From: Clostridia bacterium | GTDB taxonomy: Bacteria > Bacillota > Clostridia > Christensenellales > CAG-138 | Assembly (NCBI GenBank): GCA_030526425.1 | Contig: JAUNCT010000007.1 | Coordinates: forward strand, 1 to 64,000 | Length of the DNA stretch: 64,000 nt | Direction of reading: 5' to 3' | Shown: piece after piece, positions 23,738-32,661 of the stretch | Layout: each line of letters opens with the position of its first letter | Numbering within the stretch: position 1 is the stretch's first letter | Translations under genes and position numbers: made by a program | The notes under the pieces: model-generated | Databases searched by the model: none | The model's input: the letters and a program-made list of their open reading frames with translations, nothing else | Told to the model about the DNA's origin: nothing

Positions 23738-25558
23738 ATGAAGATGAATCGCATGAATTGGAAGCGCCTTACCGCGCTGTTGCTCACCGTGCTGCTGTTG
23801 CTGAACGCAACGGGCTGCATGGCTCTGTATACCGTATCCGAGATCGCCGATCCGGATGCGATGTTGTTCCGCGGCGGAAAGGTCGCCGCAAGCGCCGGCA
23901 CCGGCATCCGCATCGCAGCGGACAATATGCCCGTCCCGGATACCGCGGGTCTCCGGAAATCCGTTCCGTTCGATTCGCTCGTATTCGAGCGTCCGGACAA
24001 CGCCAAGCTCCGCGCCGCCATTGCCGCACTCGGCGCCCGCCTCGATTCCGGCGACACCGACGGTTCTTCCATGGTCGCGGAGTTCGACGCCATTCTCGCA
24101 ATGGTCGACGACAGCTATTCCGAAGCGTCGCTCGCGTATCTGTACTTTGCGGAGGATGTGACGGACCACACCTACGAGAACGCCTCCAACGAGATCAACG
24201 CCGAATTGCTCGATATCGATGTGGACCTCACGGAGCTCGCCATCCGTCTGTATGAGGACCCGGTCACCGGACCCGTGATGGACGAGATGTATTCACCTTC
24301 CTTCAAGGAGCAGACCTACGCCGGCCGCAATCTCAACAGCCGGGAGATCCAGCCCTTACTTGCCGAAGAGCAGACCCTATCGACGAGCTACGATACGCTG
24401 TACGCGACCTTCACCATCGAAGACAACGGCGTCGCCTATGGGTACGACGACCTGTATGCCATCGAAGACGACCGCGAGTTCGAACGCCTGACCGACCTTT
24501 ATTACACCGAGTTCAACCGGAAGGCGGGCGAGCTGTTCCGCTCGCTGGCCGGCATCCGCAGCCGCATCGCGAACTCTCTTGGATACGACAGCTATGCGGA
24601 CTACGGTTATCAATGCTATTTCCGCGACTACAGTCCGGAAGACGCTCGTGTGCTGCACGCCGCCGTCAAGCAGCATCTCGTTCCGCTGTATTCCGAAAAG
24701 GTCCTTTCGCAATACATGCGCGGCGACGGTGCGCGCATCGATGCGATGACCGTTGACAAGGGTGCCTTTTACACCAAGCTTCGCGGGATCCTCGAGCAGT
24801 GGGTGCCCGACGCGAAGACCGCGCTCGACCATATGCTCGCATACGGTTATTACAGCGATGCGCCCCGGGCGAACCGCATGTCGGGCGCCTTTACAAGCTA
24901 TCTGTCCAAGGCGCATTCGCCTTTCCTGTTCGCTCCTTGGACCGGCACCGTCACCGACGCCGTGACTCTGACGCACGAGCTCGGGCATTTCACGCGGATG
25001 TACCTGATCCCGACCCGCGCATGGAGCGGTGCCCAGTCGCTCGACCTCGACGAGACCGACAGCCAGGGACTCGAGCTGTTGCTCGCGCGCTGCTATGACG
25101 ACCTGTTCGTCACGAATGCGGAGATCCTCGAGCAGGACGAGCTCCTCTCGGCGATGTACGCCGTCATCTCGGGCTGTCTGGAGGATGAGTTCCAGCAGGA
25201 GGTCTACGCGCACCCCGAAATGAGCGTTGCGGAAATGAACGCTCTGTACGCGCGGCTTGCCGCGGAATACGGACTCGCGGACCTGTACGGCTACACGGGA
25301 ACGGAATGGACGACCGTGCCGCACACCTTCCAAAGCCCGATGTATTACATCAGTTACGCGGTCAGCATGCTCTCCGCGCTGGAACTTTGGAGCACCGCGC
25401 GGACCGACCCCGCAGCGGCTTTCGAAACCTACCGCAACCTCTTGCGCCGCCCGTGGGACGCCAAGCTGCGTGAAACCTGCGCTTCGTTCGGGCTCGGCGA
25501 TCCGTTGGATGAAAACACCGTCCGCACCGTTGCGGAGGCACTCAAAGATGCGTTCTGA
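23738..25558 (+). CDS. Lipoprotein M3-type oligoendopeptidase
   Basis: 606 residues. A lipobox (NATGC) after a Leu-rich signal peptide suggests an extracytoplasmic lipoprotein. The helical body carries the M3 zinc motif THELGHF (about 412-418), with the third ligand region DETDSQGLELLLAR downstream. The C-terminal FQSPMYYISYAVSMLSALELW matches the PepF/oligoendopeptidase F substrate-binding end. Most M3 enzymes are cytoplasmic; an exported, lipid-anchored form is less common and may process peptides taken up or released at the wall. The start could also be the ATG at 23744 (GGGGG seven bases before it). The next gene overlaps by 11 bases. Confidence 0.88.
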   Translation: MKMNRMNWKRLTALLLTVLLLLNATGCMALYTVSEIADPDAMLFRGGKVAASAGTGIRIAADNMPVPDTAGLRKSVPFDSLVFERPDNAKLRAAIAALGARLDSGDTDGSSMVAEFDAILAMVDDSYSEASLAYLYFAEDVTDHTYENASNEINAELLDIDVDLTELAIRLYEDPVTGPVMDEMYSPSFKEQTYAGRNLNSREIQPLLAEEQTLSTSYDTLYATFTIEDNGVAYGYDDLYAIEDDREFERLTDLYYTEFNRKAGELFRSLAGIRSRIANSLGYDSYADYGYQCYFRDYSPEDARVLHAAVKQHLVPLYSEKVLSQYMRGDGARIDAMTVDKGAFYTKLRGILEQWVPDAKTALDHMLAYGYYSDAPRANRMSGAFTSYLSKAHSPFLFAPWTGTVTDAVTLTHELGHFTRMYLIPTRAWSGAQSLDLDETDSQGLELLLARCYDDLFVTNAEILEQDELLSAMYAVISGCLEDEFQQEVYAHPEMSVAEMNALYARLAAEYGLADLYGYTGTEWTTVPHTFQSPMYYISYAVSMLSALELWSTARTDPAAAFETYRNLLRRPWDAKLRETCASFGLGDPLDENTVRTVAEALKDAF

Positions 25559-26522
25559 TTTGCTTCCCCCCGGAGCTGAGAGCCTGCGCGGTTTCGCGAA
25601 GCGGCTCCTGCGCGCCGGAACATTGCTGTTCGCTCTTGGTACCGCGGCTGCGGTCCGTGCGGCGGAACCTCTCCCGACACCGACGCCCGTTCCCACCGGG
25701 CTCGCCGTGCTCCCCGGCTTCGAAACGATGACCCTGTTCGGCGGCGGAACCGACCAGATCGAAGTCACGAAGGACAGTTTGGATTACGGCGCGCTCCACT
25801 GGGAATCCTCCGATCCTTCCGTCGCTCTTGTTGAAGAGCACGGCGTCGTCATCGCCCTGAAAAAGGGCGAATGCACCGTGACCGGGACGGATGCGGACGG
25901 TTCCGGGCAAACGGTCGAAACCGCTGTCCGCGTCACGGGTGACCGCAAAAAACCTGCCGTCCCGAAAAGCCTGCAAGGTCTCTGCTACCGCAGAAAGGAA
26001 AAATTTTCCGTTGCGGAGCGGCGCAGCGTTGAACGCATCGTGAACGGTTTGAAGCAAAAGGTCTCGGACGGCACTGCAGACACGGGTGAGCGCATCGCCT
26101 GTGCAGCGCTCGGATACCTCGGGCGGAATTACGGCACGCGCAAGGATCATGTCGATTGCTCGATGCTGCTGTTCTGGTCTGCTTACGATTGCGGACTTTC
26201 CGTATCGCGCCGCAGTGACTGGCAGGCGGAAGAGCTTCTCCCTTATGAGGTGACCGACGGCAACTACCGTGCGGGTGATTTCCTGTTCCTCGGTGCCCAA
26301 GAGGGCGACAGCTGCCGCTGCGACGGCGAATGTACCCGCTTCCGCCGCATCCATCACGCCGCCGTGCTTCTTGCGCCATACGAAGAGGGCTGGTTGGTCG
26401 TTGAAGCTTCCAGTGTACTCAAACGCGTCGTCATCCGTCTGTGGGACGGTTCTCCCGTCCACGCGGGGTTCGATGTCGCCTCCGTCTCCCGCCCTGCGGC
26501 AAGGAGCGCCGCCGAACGATGA
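25548..26522 (+). CDS. Secreted NlpC/P60-like protein with Ig-like (BIG2) domain
   Basis: 324 residues. After a signal peptide (AAAVRAAEP) and a short PTPTPVPT linker comes a bacterial Ig-like domain (about 50-125: HWESSDPSVALVEEHGVVIALKKGECTVTG). A C-terminal region follows, with HVDCSMLLFWSAYDCGL, RAGDFLFL and RRIHHAAVLL, which give the Cys, the G-D-L-like strand and the His of a papain-like NlpC/P60 fold. A role in peptidoglycan cleavage or binding is likely. The ATG at 25548 lies inside the end of the peptidase gene (11-base overlap). The following methyltransferase overlaps by four bases, so three genes are coupled. Confidence 0.75.
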   Translation: MRSDLLPPGAESLRGFAKRLLRAGTLLFALGTAAAVRAAEPLPTPTPVPTGLAVLPGFETMTLFGGGTDQIEVTKDSLDYGALHWESSDPSVALVEEHGVVIALKKGECTVTGTDADGSGQTVETAVRVTGDRKKPAVPKSLQGLCYRRKEKFSVAERRSVERIVNGLKQKVSDGTADTGERIACAALGYLGRNYGTRKDHVDCSMLLFWSAYDCGLSVSRRSDWQAEELLPYEVTDGNYRAGDFLFLGAQEGDSCRCDGECTRFRRIHHAAVLLAPYEEGWLVVEASSVLKRVVIRLWDGSPVHAGFDVASVSRPAARSAAER

Positions 26523-27208
26523 TCCGCAAAGACGATTTGCAGCGTGACGGGCTGATCCTCTATCAGGACAGCGCACTCCCGTGCTTCACGCAGGATTCCG
26601 TGCTTCTGGCGCATTTTCTGCGGCTCGGTCCGAAGGATACGGTCATCGATATCGGCTGCGGAACGGGCGTCCTCTGTGTCCTCGGCACCGCGCTGACAGG
26701 CGCCGCGTTCACGGGCTTCGACTGCAGCGAAGCGGCAGTCGCGCTTTTGGAACAAAGCGAGCGGGAGAACCGGCAAGGCATCCGCTGCTTGGTGTGCGAT
26801 GCAGCCGACGCCCCCGCTTTCTTCGGTCACGGAACGTTCACCGCAGCCGTCATGAACCCGCCCTATTTCGCCGCCGGTCCCGAAAGCCCGGACCCCGTCC
26901 GTGCCACCGCGCGGCACGGAGGCGAAGGAACGCTCGCAACGTTTTTCCGTGCGGCGTTCCTGTTGCTGACCAACGGCGGCAGACTGTTTTTGTGTTGCCC
27001 TGCGGACCGCCTCGCGGATGTGTTCTGCGGACTCCGCGAAACCCGGCTCGAACCGAAGCGGTTGCGGCTCGTTGCGGCGGATCCGCACGCTTCCCCGCGG
27101 CTTGCGCTCATCGAAGCGAAAAAACTCGGAAAACCCGGGCTGACCGTGGAACCGTTGTTGTCCGAACGCCCGCCCGCGATTGACGGAACATTTCCCCCGG
27201 GCATATAA
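26519..27208 (+). CDS. TrmN6-like tRNA (adenine-N6)-methyltransferase
   Basis: 229 residues, class I SAM methyltransferase of the YfiC/TrmN6 (YabB) family. Opening DDLQRDGLILYQD and FTQDSVLLAHFL match the family's substrate loop. SAM-binding motif I is VIDIGCGTGVLCV (about residue 42) and the catalytic motif is MNPPYF (about 119), the N6-adenine signature. The E. coli homologue modifies A37 of tRNA1(Val); the tRNA target here is inferred. Start ATG overlaps the preceding stop (ATGA). Confidence 0.85.
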   Translation: MIRKDDLQRDGLILYQDSALPCFTQDSVLLAHFLRLGPKDTVIDIGCGTGVLCVLGTALTGAAFTGFDCSEAAVALLEQSERENRQGIRCLVCDAADAPAFFGHGTFTAAVMNPPYFAAGPESPDPVRATARHGGEGTLATFFRAAFLLLTNGGRLFLCCPADRLADVFCGLRETRLEPKRLRLVAADPHASPRLALIEAKKLGKPGLTVEPLLSERPPAIDGTFPPGI

Positions 27209-27209
27209 T
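27180..27209 (+). promoter_or_regulatory. Promoter for the cohesin-like protein
   Basis: TTGACG, 18-base spacer, TATAAT, lying within the 3' end of the methyltransferase gene. Confidence 0.75.
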
Positions 27210-27244
27210 GTGCCCATCGCAAACCCAAACAAAGGAACCCGAAT

Positions 27245-28090
27245 ATGCATTTGAAACGCACCCTATGCGCGCTCCTGACCGCGCTGTTGCTCTTGGGAAC
27301 GGTCTTCTGCACCGCGCTTGCCGCGCATGACCCCGAAGACCGCATCATCGTCACCGTTGCGGAGGTCAATGCCGTCCCCGGCAAGCAGGTGACCGTCCCC
27401 GTCTACATCGACAACGCATTGGACATGGACTCCATCCAGTTCCGTCTCGATTACGACCTCACAACGCTGAAGCTCGTCAAAGCCGAGATCGGCGATGCGC
27501 TGAACAACGACGGACTGTACGTCATCAACGACGACGATGAAGGATTGGTCGCGTTCGCCTACGCCAACGCCCAAGGGCTCACCCAGGCGGGCGGCGAAGC
27601 ATTGCGCCTGACCTTCTCGCAGTTCAACGACCACGGCAGTGCGATCGTCCTCAGCAAGGTCTTTTCGAGCCGCTATGACCCCAAGACCGATATCCAGACC
27701 AAGGTCCTCACCGATGTCCGCGACGGCGGCGTTTCCGTCGGCGAGGGCGGGACGATCCCCGCGCCCGTAACCACTCCGTGGGCAGTGGAGACCCCCGTCC
27801 CCACACCGGCGCCCACCCCCGCACCGACCCCGGAACCCACGGCGACCCCCGTTCCGACGCCTGTCCCGACCCCGGAACCCACGCCGAAAACCTTCGGCAC
27901 CGTCGTTTCCGACTGGTTCGGAAGTGTCCGTGCGCAGATGGGCGCCACCGCGGAACGCGGTTTCTCCTTTGAGATGCTCGTTCCGGTCCTGCTGCTCCTC
28001 ATCGCGATCGTCGTGGTCGTCCTTGCGATCGTGCTCGTTCTTTCCAATAGAAAGAGCAGTAAGAAACACCGCAAAAACGACGAGGAATGA
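27245..28090 (+). CDS. Surface protein with cohesin-type domain and C-terminal membrane anchor
   Basis: 281 residues. Signal peptide (TALAAH), then a beta-sandwich of about 140 residues with cohesin features: VNAVPGKQVTVPVYIDN at its start, an IQFRLDYD strand, FAYANAQG, and LRLTFSQF. A Pro/Thr-rich linker (PTPAPTPAPTPEPT type) and a membrane helix (VLLLLIAIVVVVLAIVLVL) with a basic tail follow, placing the domain outside the cell. Cohesins bind dockerins, but I see no dockerin in this window, so a non-cellulosomal ligand is possible. RBS AAAGGAA; own promoter and terminator. Confidence 0.8.
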   Translation: MHLKRTLCALLTALLLLGTVFCTALAAHDPEDRIIVTVAEVNAVPGKQVTVPVYIDNALDMDSIQFRLDYDLTTLKLVKAEIGDALNNDGLYVINDDDEGLVAFAYANAQGLTQAGGEALRLTFSQFNDHGSAIVLSKVFSSRYDPKTDIQTKVLTDVRDGGVSVGEGGTIPAPVTTPWAVETPVPTPAPTPAPTPEPTATPVPTPVPTPEPTPKTFGTVVSDWFGSVRAQMGATAERGFSFEMLVPVLLLLIAIVVVVLAIVLVLSNRKSSKKHRKNDEE

Positions 28091-28104
28091 TTTCCCCGAG
28101 AAAA

Positions 28105-28133
28105 GAAAAAAGCCGCGAACGCGGCTTTTTTTG
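28105..28133 (+). terminator. Terminator after the cohesin-like gene
   Basis: Stem AGCCGC/GCGGCT with TTTTTTT downstream and AAAAAA upstream; probably bidirectional. Confidence 0.88.
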
Positions 28134-28150
28134 TTGCTTCGGTTCCGGAC

Positions 28151-28471
28151 TCAGTCCGCCCATTCGAGCGCGCCGACCGAATCGAGATACGCTTCGTTGT
28201 ACTCGAGGTAGTCGTCGACAAGGCGCATCATGTACATCTTGTGATCCGGGAATTCGGCCATCATCTTTTCATGCATGAATTCGAAAGCCGCATCGTCATC
28301 GTAATCGCAAACACCGTCGGCATCGACGCCGCAGGAAGCGACGTATTCTTCATCGAGCGCGATCACGCGGTCGAGCATCTTCTCGAACACATCCTCCGGG
28401 ATGATGTCGAAATCACCCTGCTCTTTGAATTTGCCGAGGATGAACGTTCTTGCCTGCATCGTTTCTTCCAT
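28151..28471 (-). CDS. Small acidic conserved-looking protein of unknown function
   Basis: 106 residues, no signal or membrane segment, strongly acidic and helical (PEDVFEKMLDRVIALDEEYV, DAAFEFMHEKMMAEF). Two Cys. No family I can name. The ATG at 28471 is well supported by GGAGG 7 bases upstream. Its promoter (28521-28549) lies across the end of the preceding gene, and it is a single-gene unit facing the cohesin-like gene. Confidence 0.75.
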   Translation of the reverse strand: MEETMQARTFILGKFKEQGDFDIIPEDVFEKMLDRVIALDEEYVASCGVDADGVCDYDDDAAFEFMHEKMMAEFPDHKMYMMRLVDDYLEYNEAYLDSVGALEWAD

Positions 28472-28520
28472 GGGGAAACCTCCTTATTGCACCGCCTTCC
28501 GGCGGGTACTGTCCGTTTTC

Positions 28521-28549
28521 ATTATACCACGCGGCGCGCCGTTTTCACA
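28521..28549 (-). promoter_or_regulatory. Promoter for the small acidic protein
   Basis: Minus strand TGTGAA, 17-base spacer, extended -10 TGGTATAAT. The leader contains a CCGCC/GGCGG hairpin. Confidence 0.6.
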
Positions 28550-29659
28550 GTTCCTTCACCCAACAGCGGCGGCGCTTATGCTGTTCGTGCGGGAAATACT
28601 TCCACAGGGCGTGCACCTTTTCGTTCGTTTCGAGCATCGGCCCCGTTTCGGCATAGCGGAAGCCGTACCGGTAGACCTTGTGCATCTCCCGCATGATCAC
28701 GGCGTTGACGCCCGCGGCCTGCAGGTCGGGACGCACGGCGATCAGAAGAAGATCGATCGTGTCGTTCTTTCCTTTGAGTGCTTTCAGCATCGGGATCCAC
28801 CCGAAGGGGAACATCTTACCGCCGTTCTTCCTCTGCGCTTCTTCGAGCGCGGGGCAGGCGATGCCGAACGCGACCATTTCGTCCTTGTCGTTGTAAACGA
28901 AGGCGGTGGTCCGGCGGTCGATCAGCGGCAGGAATTCGTTCACATACTTGCGTACCTGTTTCTCCGTCATCGGCACGACGCCGAACAGCACGCGGTAGGT
29001 GTCGTTCCAAAGCTTGAACATATCCTTCGCCAGCGTGCGGACCGGCTTCTCTCCGAGGTTCACGACCCGGAGATGCATGCGGTCGCGCACCCAATCGGCG
29101 ATGCGCCCAATACGCTCGGGGATCTGTTCCGGGATCTCCACGCGCATCTCGATCCAGTCGATCTCCTTCCCGTAGCCGCGGCGCTCCATCTGCTTTACGT
29201 AATAGGGATGGTTGTAATAGGTGATGAACAGGCTGAGGCGGTCGAATCCCTCCACGAGCATGCCCTCGCGGTCCATGTCCGAAAAGCCCAGCGGACCGTG
29301 CGAGTGCGTACAGCCGCGCACCCGCCCCCATGCTTCCGCGGCGTCGAACAGCGCGTCGACGACCTCATCGTCGTCGATGAAATCGATATGGGTCACCGTC
29401 AGATAATTCTTCCCGAACTTCTCGTTCGCGCGGCGGTTGTGGATCGCCGCGATGCGGCCGACCTGTTTTCCGTCGCGGAAGGCAGAGAAGCACGCCGCCT
29501 CCGCATATTCAAACGCGGGGTTCTTTTCCGGCATCATATCCTCGACCTGACTTGCGAGGATGTCCGGCACGTAATACGGGCAATCCCGGTACAGTTTGAC
29601 CGGGAATTCCATAAAGGCTTTCAGTTTTTTTTCGACTGTGCCTGTTTGACGGTGACCAT
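28545..29659 (-). CDS. GNAT-like protein with a frame break near its start
   Basis: About 370 residues if read through. Members of this clostridial family begin M-x-T-V-K...KKKLKxFxxFPxxLY. The expected start here is ATG 29659 (after GAAAGGAAAC), giving MVTVKQAQSKK and then a stop. The conserved body (KKLKAFMEFPVKLYRDCPYYVPD ...) is in another frame after an A8 run (29625-29632, T on the plus strand). One extra A would restore the frame. The rest is intact to the stop, with a GNAT-like C-terminal half (LLLIAVRPDLQAAGVN). The first in-frame ATG after the break is 29612. Either a sequencing or assembly error, slippage during transcription, or a recent mutation. The substrate is unknown. Confidence 0.7.
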
Positions 29660-29703
29660 GTTCGTTTCCTTTCGTTTTTCGGTGCCGCCGGCACCGTGAT
29701 TCG

Positions 29704-30750
29704 TTATTCGTTCTTGCGTTCTTCTTTTTCGGCGGTTTTCTTGGCGCGCTTCGCCTCACGGCGTGCCTTGCGCTTGCGGCAGAGCGCGACCAGCAAACGG
29801 ACCACGCCGTATACGATCACGCCGAGAACGGCCAGCGGCAAAAACGCGTTCGCGAGGAAGATGCCGATCGCGGCAATCGCATTCACGAGAACACGCCAGC
29901 TGTTCGCAAACCCGTTGCGCATTTTGCGGAAAACATCCGAGGCCTTCCACAGCTCGACCGTATCGTCTTCGGTCGCGGCGGGCGTCTTCTGCGTTTCCTT
30001 CACGGTCAGGTCGATCGTCGCAAAGGAGACCTGATGGTCCCACAGGTTGATCGAACCGCGGTAGCTTTCGATATCGCTGCGGACAGCCGCCAGCTGTTCC
30101 CGCACGAGCAGCATCTCCTCGACCTTTTCGCACTTTTCGTACAGGGCAAGCAGTTGCTTTTCCTCCGCTTCCGCAGCGGTGAGACGCGCTTGGACATCGT
30201 AATAGGAACGGGTGATATCGTCGGACGAGATCCGGGAGGACTCCACCTTCCCGAGCGTTCCGATCGCATCGAGTACATCGTTCAGATGGTCCGCGGGCAC
30301 CTTGAGGGTCGCGGTGATCTGGATCGTTCCGTCCGAATAACTGCGCTCATAGGACGCGGACAGATAACCGCCGAGCTCCTTGCAGCGTTCCGTTGCCGTC
30401 TCGAGCACACGGCGCGGTTCATCCGCGCGGATGGTCTGCGTGGCGTTGTAAACGATCTTCCGGGCGTAAGCCCCGGCTTCTTCCGCCGGTGCCGGTGCGG
30501 ATTCTTCCGTGTTGCCGGATCCCGCGAGCGCGGTCACGGCATTGCGGTTCCGCATTCCGTAAGACTTGCCCCCGTTGTCCGCGGCCATCATGGCGGATTC
30601 TTCGAAATCCATGTCGTACGCGGCTTCTTCGAAGGTTGCGACGGACGCTTTCTTGCCCGCACCGCAGCCGCCGAGCGCGACCAGCGTGAACAGGACCGCA
30701 AGGAAGAACGCCGTGCGTTTGATCCGGGAGATCTGTTTTTCTTTTTTCAT
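29704..30750 (-). CDS. DUF4349 lipoprotein
   Basis: 348 residues. Lipobox ALGGC after the signal peptide; a low-complexity stretch; then the DUF4349 domain, with KIVYNATQTIRADEP, LGGYLSASYERSY, ATLKVPADHLNDVLDAIGTLG and a long coiled coil (ARLTAAEAEEKQLLALYEKCEKVEEM). A C-terminal membrane helix pair (about 285-320) and a highly charged Lys/Arg/Glu tail follow. The topology suggests an envelope protein anchored at both ends. The family has no assigned function. The ATG at 30750 follows AGGAGGAATC. Confidence 0.85.
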   Translation of the reverse strand: MKKEKQISRIKRTAFFLAVLFTLVALGGCGAGKKASVATFEEAAYDMDFEESAMMAADNGGKSYGMRNRNAVTALAGSGNTEESAPAPAEEAGAYARKIVYNATQTIRADEPRRVLETATERCKELGGYLSASYERSYSDGTIQITATLKVPADHLNDVLDAIGTLGKVESSRISSDDITRSYYDVQARLTAAEAEEKQLLALYEKCEKVEEMLLVREQLAAVRSDIESYRGSINLWDHQVSFATIDLTVKETQKTPAATEDDTVELWKASDVFRKMRNGFANSWRVLVNAIAAIGIFLANAFLPLAVLGVIVYGVVRLLVALCRKRKARREAKRAKKTAEKEERKNE

Positions 30751-30872
30751 CGTATCGATTCCTCCTGTTTCGTTCGGCGCAAACGGCGCCGCGGGAACGG
30801 TCGCCTGCCGCTTTTGCCCATAACACCACGCACCGGGGCAAAAGGTTGCAGACGGGATGAAAATCTTTTCAG

Positions 30873-30902
30873 CGCAAAAAAGCCGCAGAAGACTGCGGCT
30901 TT
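30873..30902 (-). terminator. Terminator after the acyl-CoA ligase operon
   Basis: Stem AGCCGCAG/CTGCGGCT followed by TTTTTT on the minus strand. Confidence 0.88.
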
Positions 30903-30909
30903 GGGGTGC

Positions 30910-32661
30910 TTATTCCGCCTTCTTGCCGTTCAGCTTTTCGAGCTCTTCCTTCTCGAGAACGGTGTAGGCGACTTTACCGACCAAGGTCTTCGGCAGCGAA
31001 TCGCGGATCTCGATCTCATAGGGCATCGCGTATTTGGCGATATTGCGGCGGCAGTGTTCGAACAGCTCGCGCTTGAGTTCGGGCGTTTCCTTGACGCCGG
31101 GCATCAGCACGACGAACGCCTTGACCTTTTGCATCTTGTAGCTGTCGGGTACGCCGATGACGCAGCTCATCTGCACCGACTCGTGCGAGTCGATGATGTT
31201 TTCGAGCTGCGAAGGATAGACGTTGTATCCACTGGTGACGATCATGCGCTTGATCCGCTGTTTGAAGTACACGAACCCGTCCTCATCCATTTTGCCGAGG
31301 TCGCCCGTGTGCAGCCAAACGTGACCGTCGGCATGCTTCACCAGCGTGTTCGCGGTCTCTTCCGGCTGGTTGATGTACTCGAGCATGAGCGTCGGACCCG
31401 TCAGACAGATCTCACCGTCTTCCCCATAGGGGACGGGGTCGTTCGTTCCGGGCTTGACGATCTGATAATAGGTATCCGGGAACGGGAGACCGATGCTCCC
31501 TTCGCGGTACATGCCGATGGGCGTCAGACAGGACGCCGTGACGCATTCCGTCGTGCCGTAACCCTCGCGGACGGTCACCGAAGCGCCGTGCACGGCGAGG
31601 AACTTATCGAACTTTTTCTTGAGTTCCACGGAAAGGGAGTCTCCGCCGGAGAACACGCCCTTGAGGCAGGACAGCTTCACGTTGTCCATATAGGGGTTGC
31701 GGGTAATGCCCTCATACAGGGTCGGAACGCCCGCGATGTAGTTCGGCTGCGCCTTCTTCAAAAGACGCGCATAGCTTTCGACCGAAACGCGTGGCACGAG
31801 GATCGACGTACCGCCCGCGATGAGGATGGTGTGGATGCAGACGCCGAGACCGAAACCGTGGAATACCGGCATCGCGGCGAGCATGCTCTGCCCCTCTTCG
31901 AAGGTCGTCGCCATTTCGATGGTCTGCTTGCCGAGCGCGTTGAAGTTGAGGTTCGAAAGCAGGATACCCTTGGTCTTGCCCGTCGTTCCGCCCGAAAAGA
32001 GAATGACCGCCGGGTCGTTCGCATCGCGCTCGACGCGGAATTCCCCGCGGTAAGCGTCGCCCGCCTTCAAAAAGTCCGTCCACAGCATTGCGGGGGCTTT
32101 CAGCTCGGGGCGGGTCATCTTGCGGCCCTCGGTCAGCCAGTAACCGAACTTGAGCAACGGCGTGAGCACATCCGACACGGAGGAGATGACGAGCGTGTCG
32201 ATCTCGACCTCCTTGAGGACCTCCGTGAACTTCTGGTAGAACATATCCAGCGTGACCACGGCAACGGATGCGGAATCCTTGATATAGAACGCGATCTCAC
32301 CGACGCTCGAAAGCGGATGGATCATCGTCGCGATGGCGCCGATGCGGTTGAGTCCGTACAGGCAGAGCAGTGCCTGCGGGCAATTGGGCATGCAAACGGT
32401 CACGCGGTCATCGGCCTTGATGCCGATGGCACGGAAACTGCGCGCCACGCGGTCGACCTTATCCATCAGTTCGCGGTACGTGGTCTTGATCCCCTGGAAT
32501 ACATACGCGGGGAAATCCGGATACTTTTCGGCGACCTTCCCGATGACGTCGATCATCGAACCCGTGGGGTATTCGAGATGTGCGGGAACGGTTCCGTAAA
32601 ATTTTTGCCAGGGTGCGGGGATCTCCGCGTCCCAGTTGAACGTGATCTTTTCTTCAGACAT
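30910..32661 (-). CDS. Acyl-CoA synthetase/AMP-dependent ligase
   Basis: 583 residues of the ANL superfamily, most like long- or medium-chain acyl-CoA synthetases. Motifs: A3 phosphate loop FSGGTTGKTKGI (about 215), GYGTTE (about 345), TGDLG with the adenylate-binding Asp, the hinge KRMIVTSGYNVYP and the C-terminal catalytic Lys in LPKTLVGKV. It activates a carboxylic acid to acyl-AMP and then acyl-CoA in the cytoplasm. The ATG at 32661 overlaps the stop of the E2-like gene by eight bases, so the two are made together and may act in turn. The operon carries a TetR-type operator. The chain length accepted cannot be read. Confidence 0.9.
   Translation of the reverse strand: MSEEKITFNWDAEIPAPWQKFYGTVPAHLEYPTGSMIDVIGKVAEKYPDFPAYVFQGIKTTYRELMDKVDRVARSFRAIGIKADDRVTVCMPNCPQALLCLYGLNRIGAIATMIHPLSSVGEIAFYIKDSASVAVVTLDMFYQKFTEVLKEVEIDTLVISSVSDVLTPLLKFGYWLTEGRKMTRPELKAPAMLWTDFLKAGDAYRGEFRVERDANDPAVILFSGGTTGKTKGILLSNLNFNALGKQTIEMATTFEEGQSMLAAMPVFHGFGLGVCIHTILIAGGTSILVPRVSVESYARLLKKAQPNYIAGVPTLYEGITRNPYMDNVKLSCLKGVFSGGDSLSVELKKKFDKFLAVHGASVTVREGYGTTECVTASCLTPIGMYREGSIGLPFPDTYYQIVKPGTNDPVPYGEDGEICLTGPTLMLEYINQPEETANTLVKHADGHVWLHTGDLGKMDEDGFVYFKQRIKRMIVTSGYNVYPSQLENIIDSHESVQMSCVIGVPDSYKMQKVKAFVVLMPGVKETPELKRELFEHCRRNIAKYAMPYEIEIRDSLPKTLVGKVAYTVLEKEELEKLNGKKAE

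Noticed and set aside
25257..25547. Upstream extension of the NlpC/P60-like gene
   Set aside because: Lies within the peptidase gene in another frame; the signal peptide starts just after the ATG at 25548.
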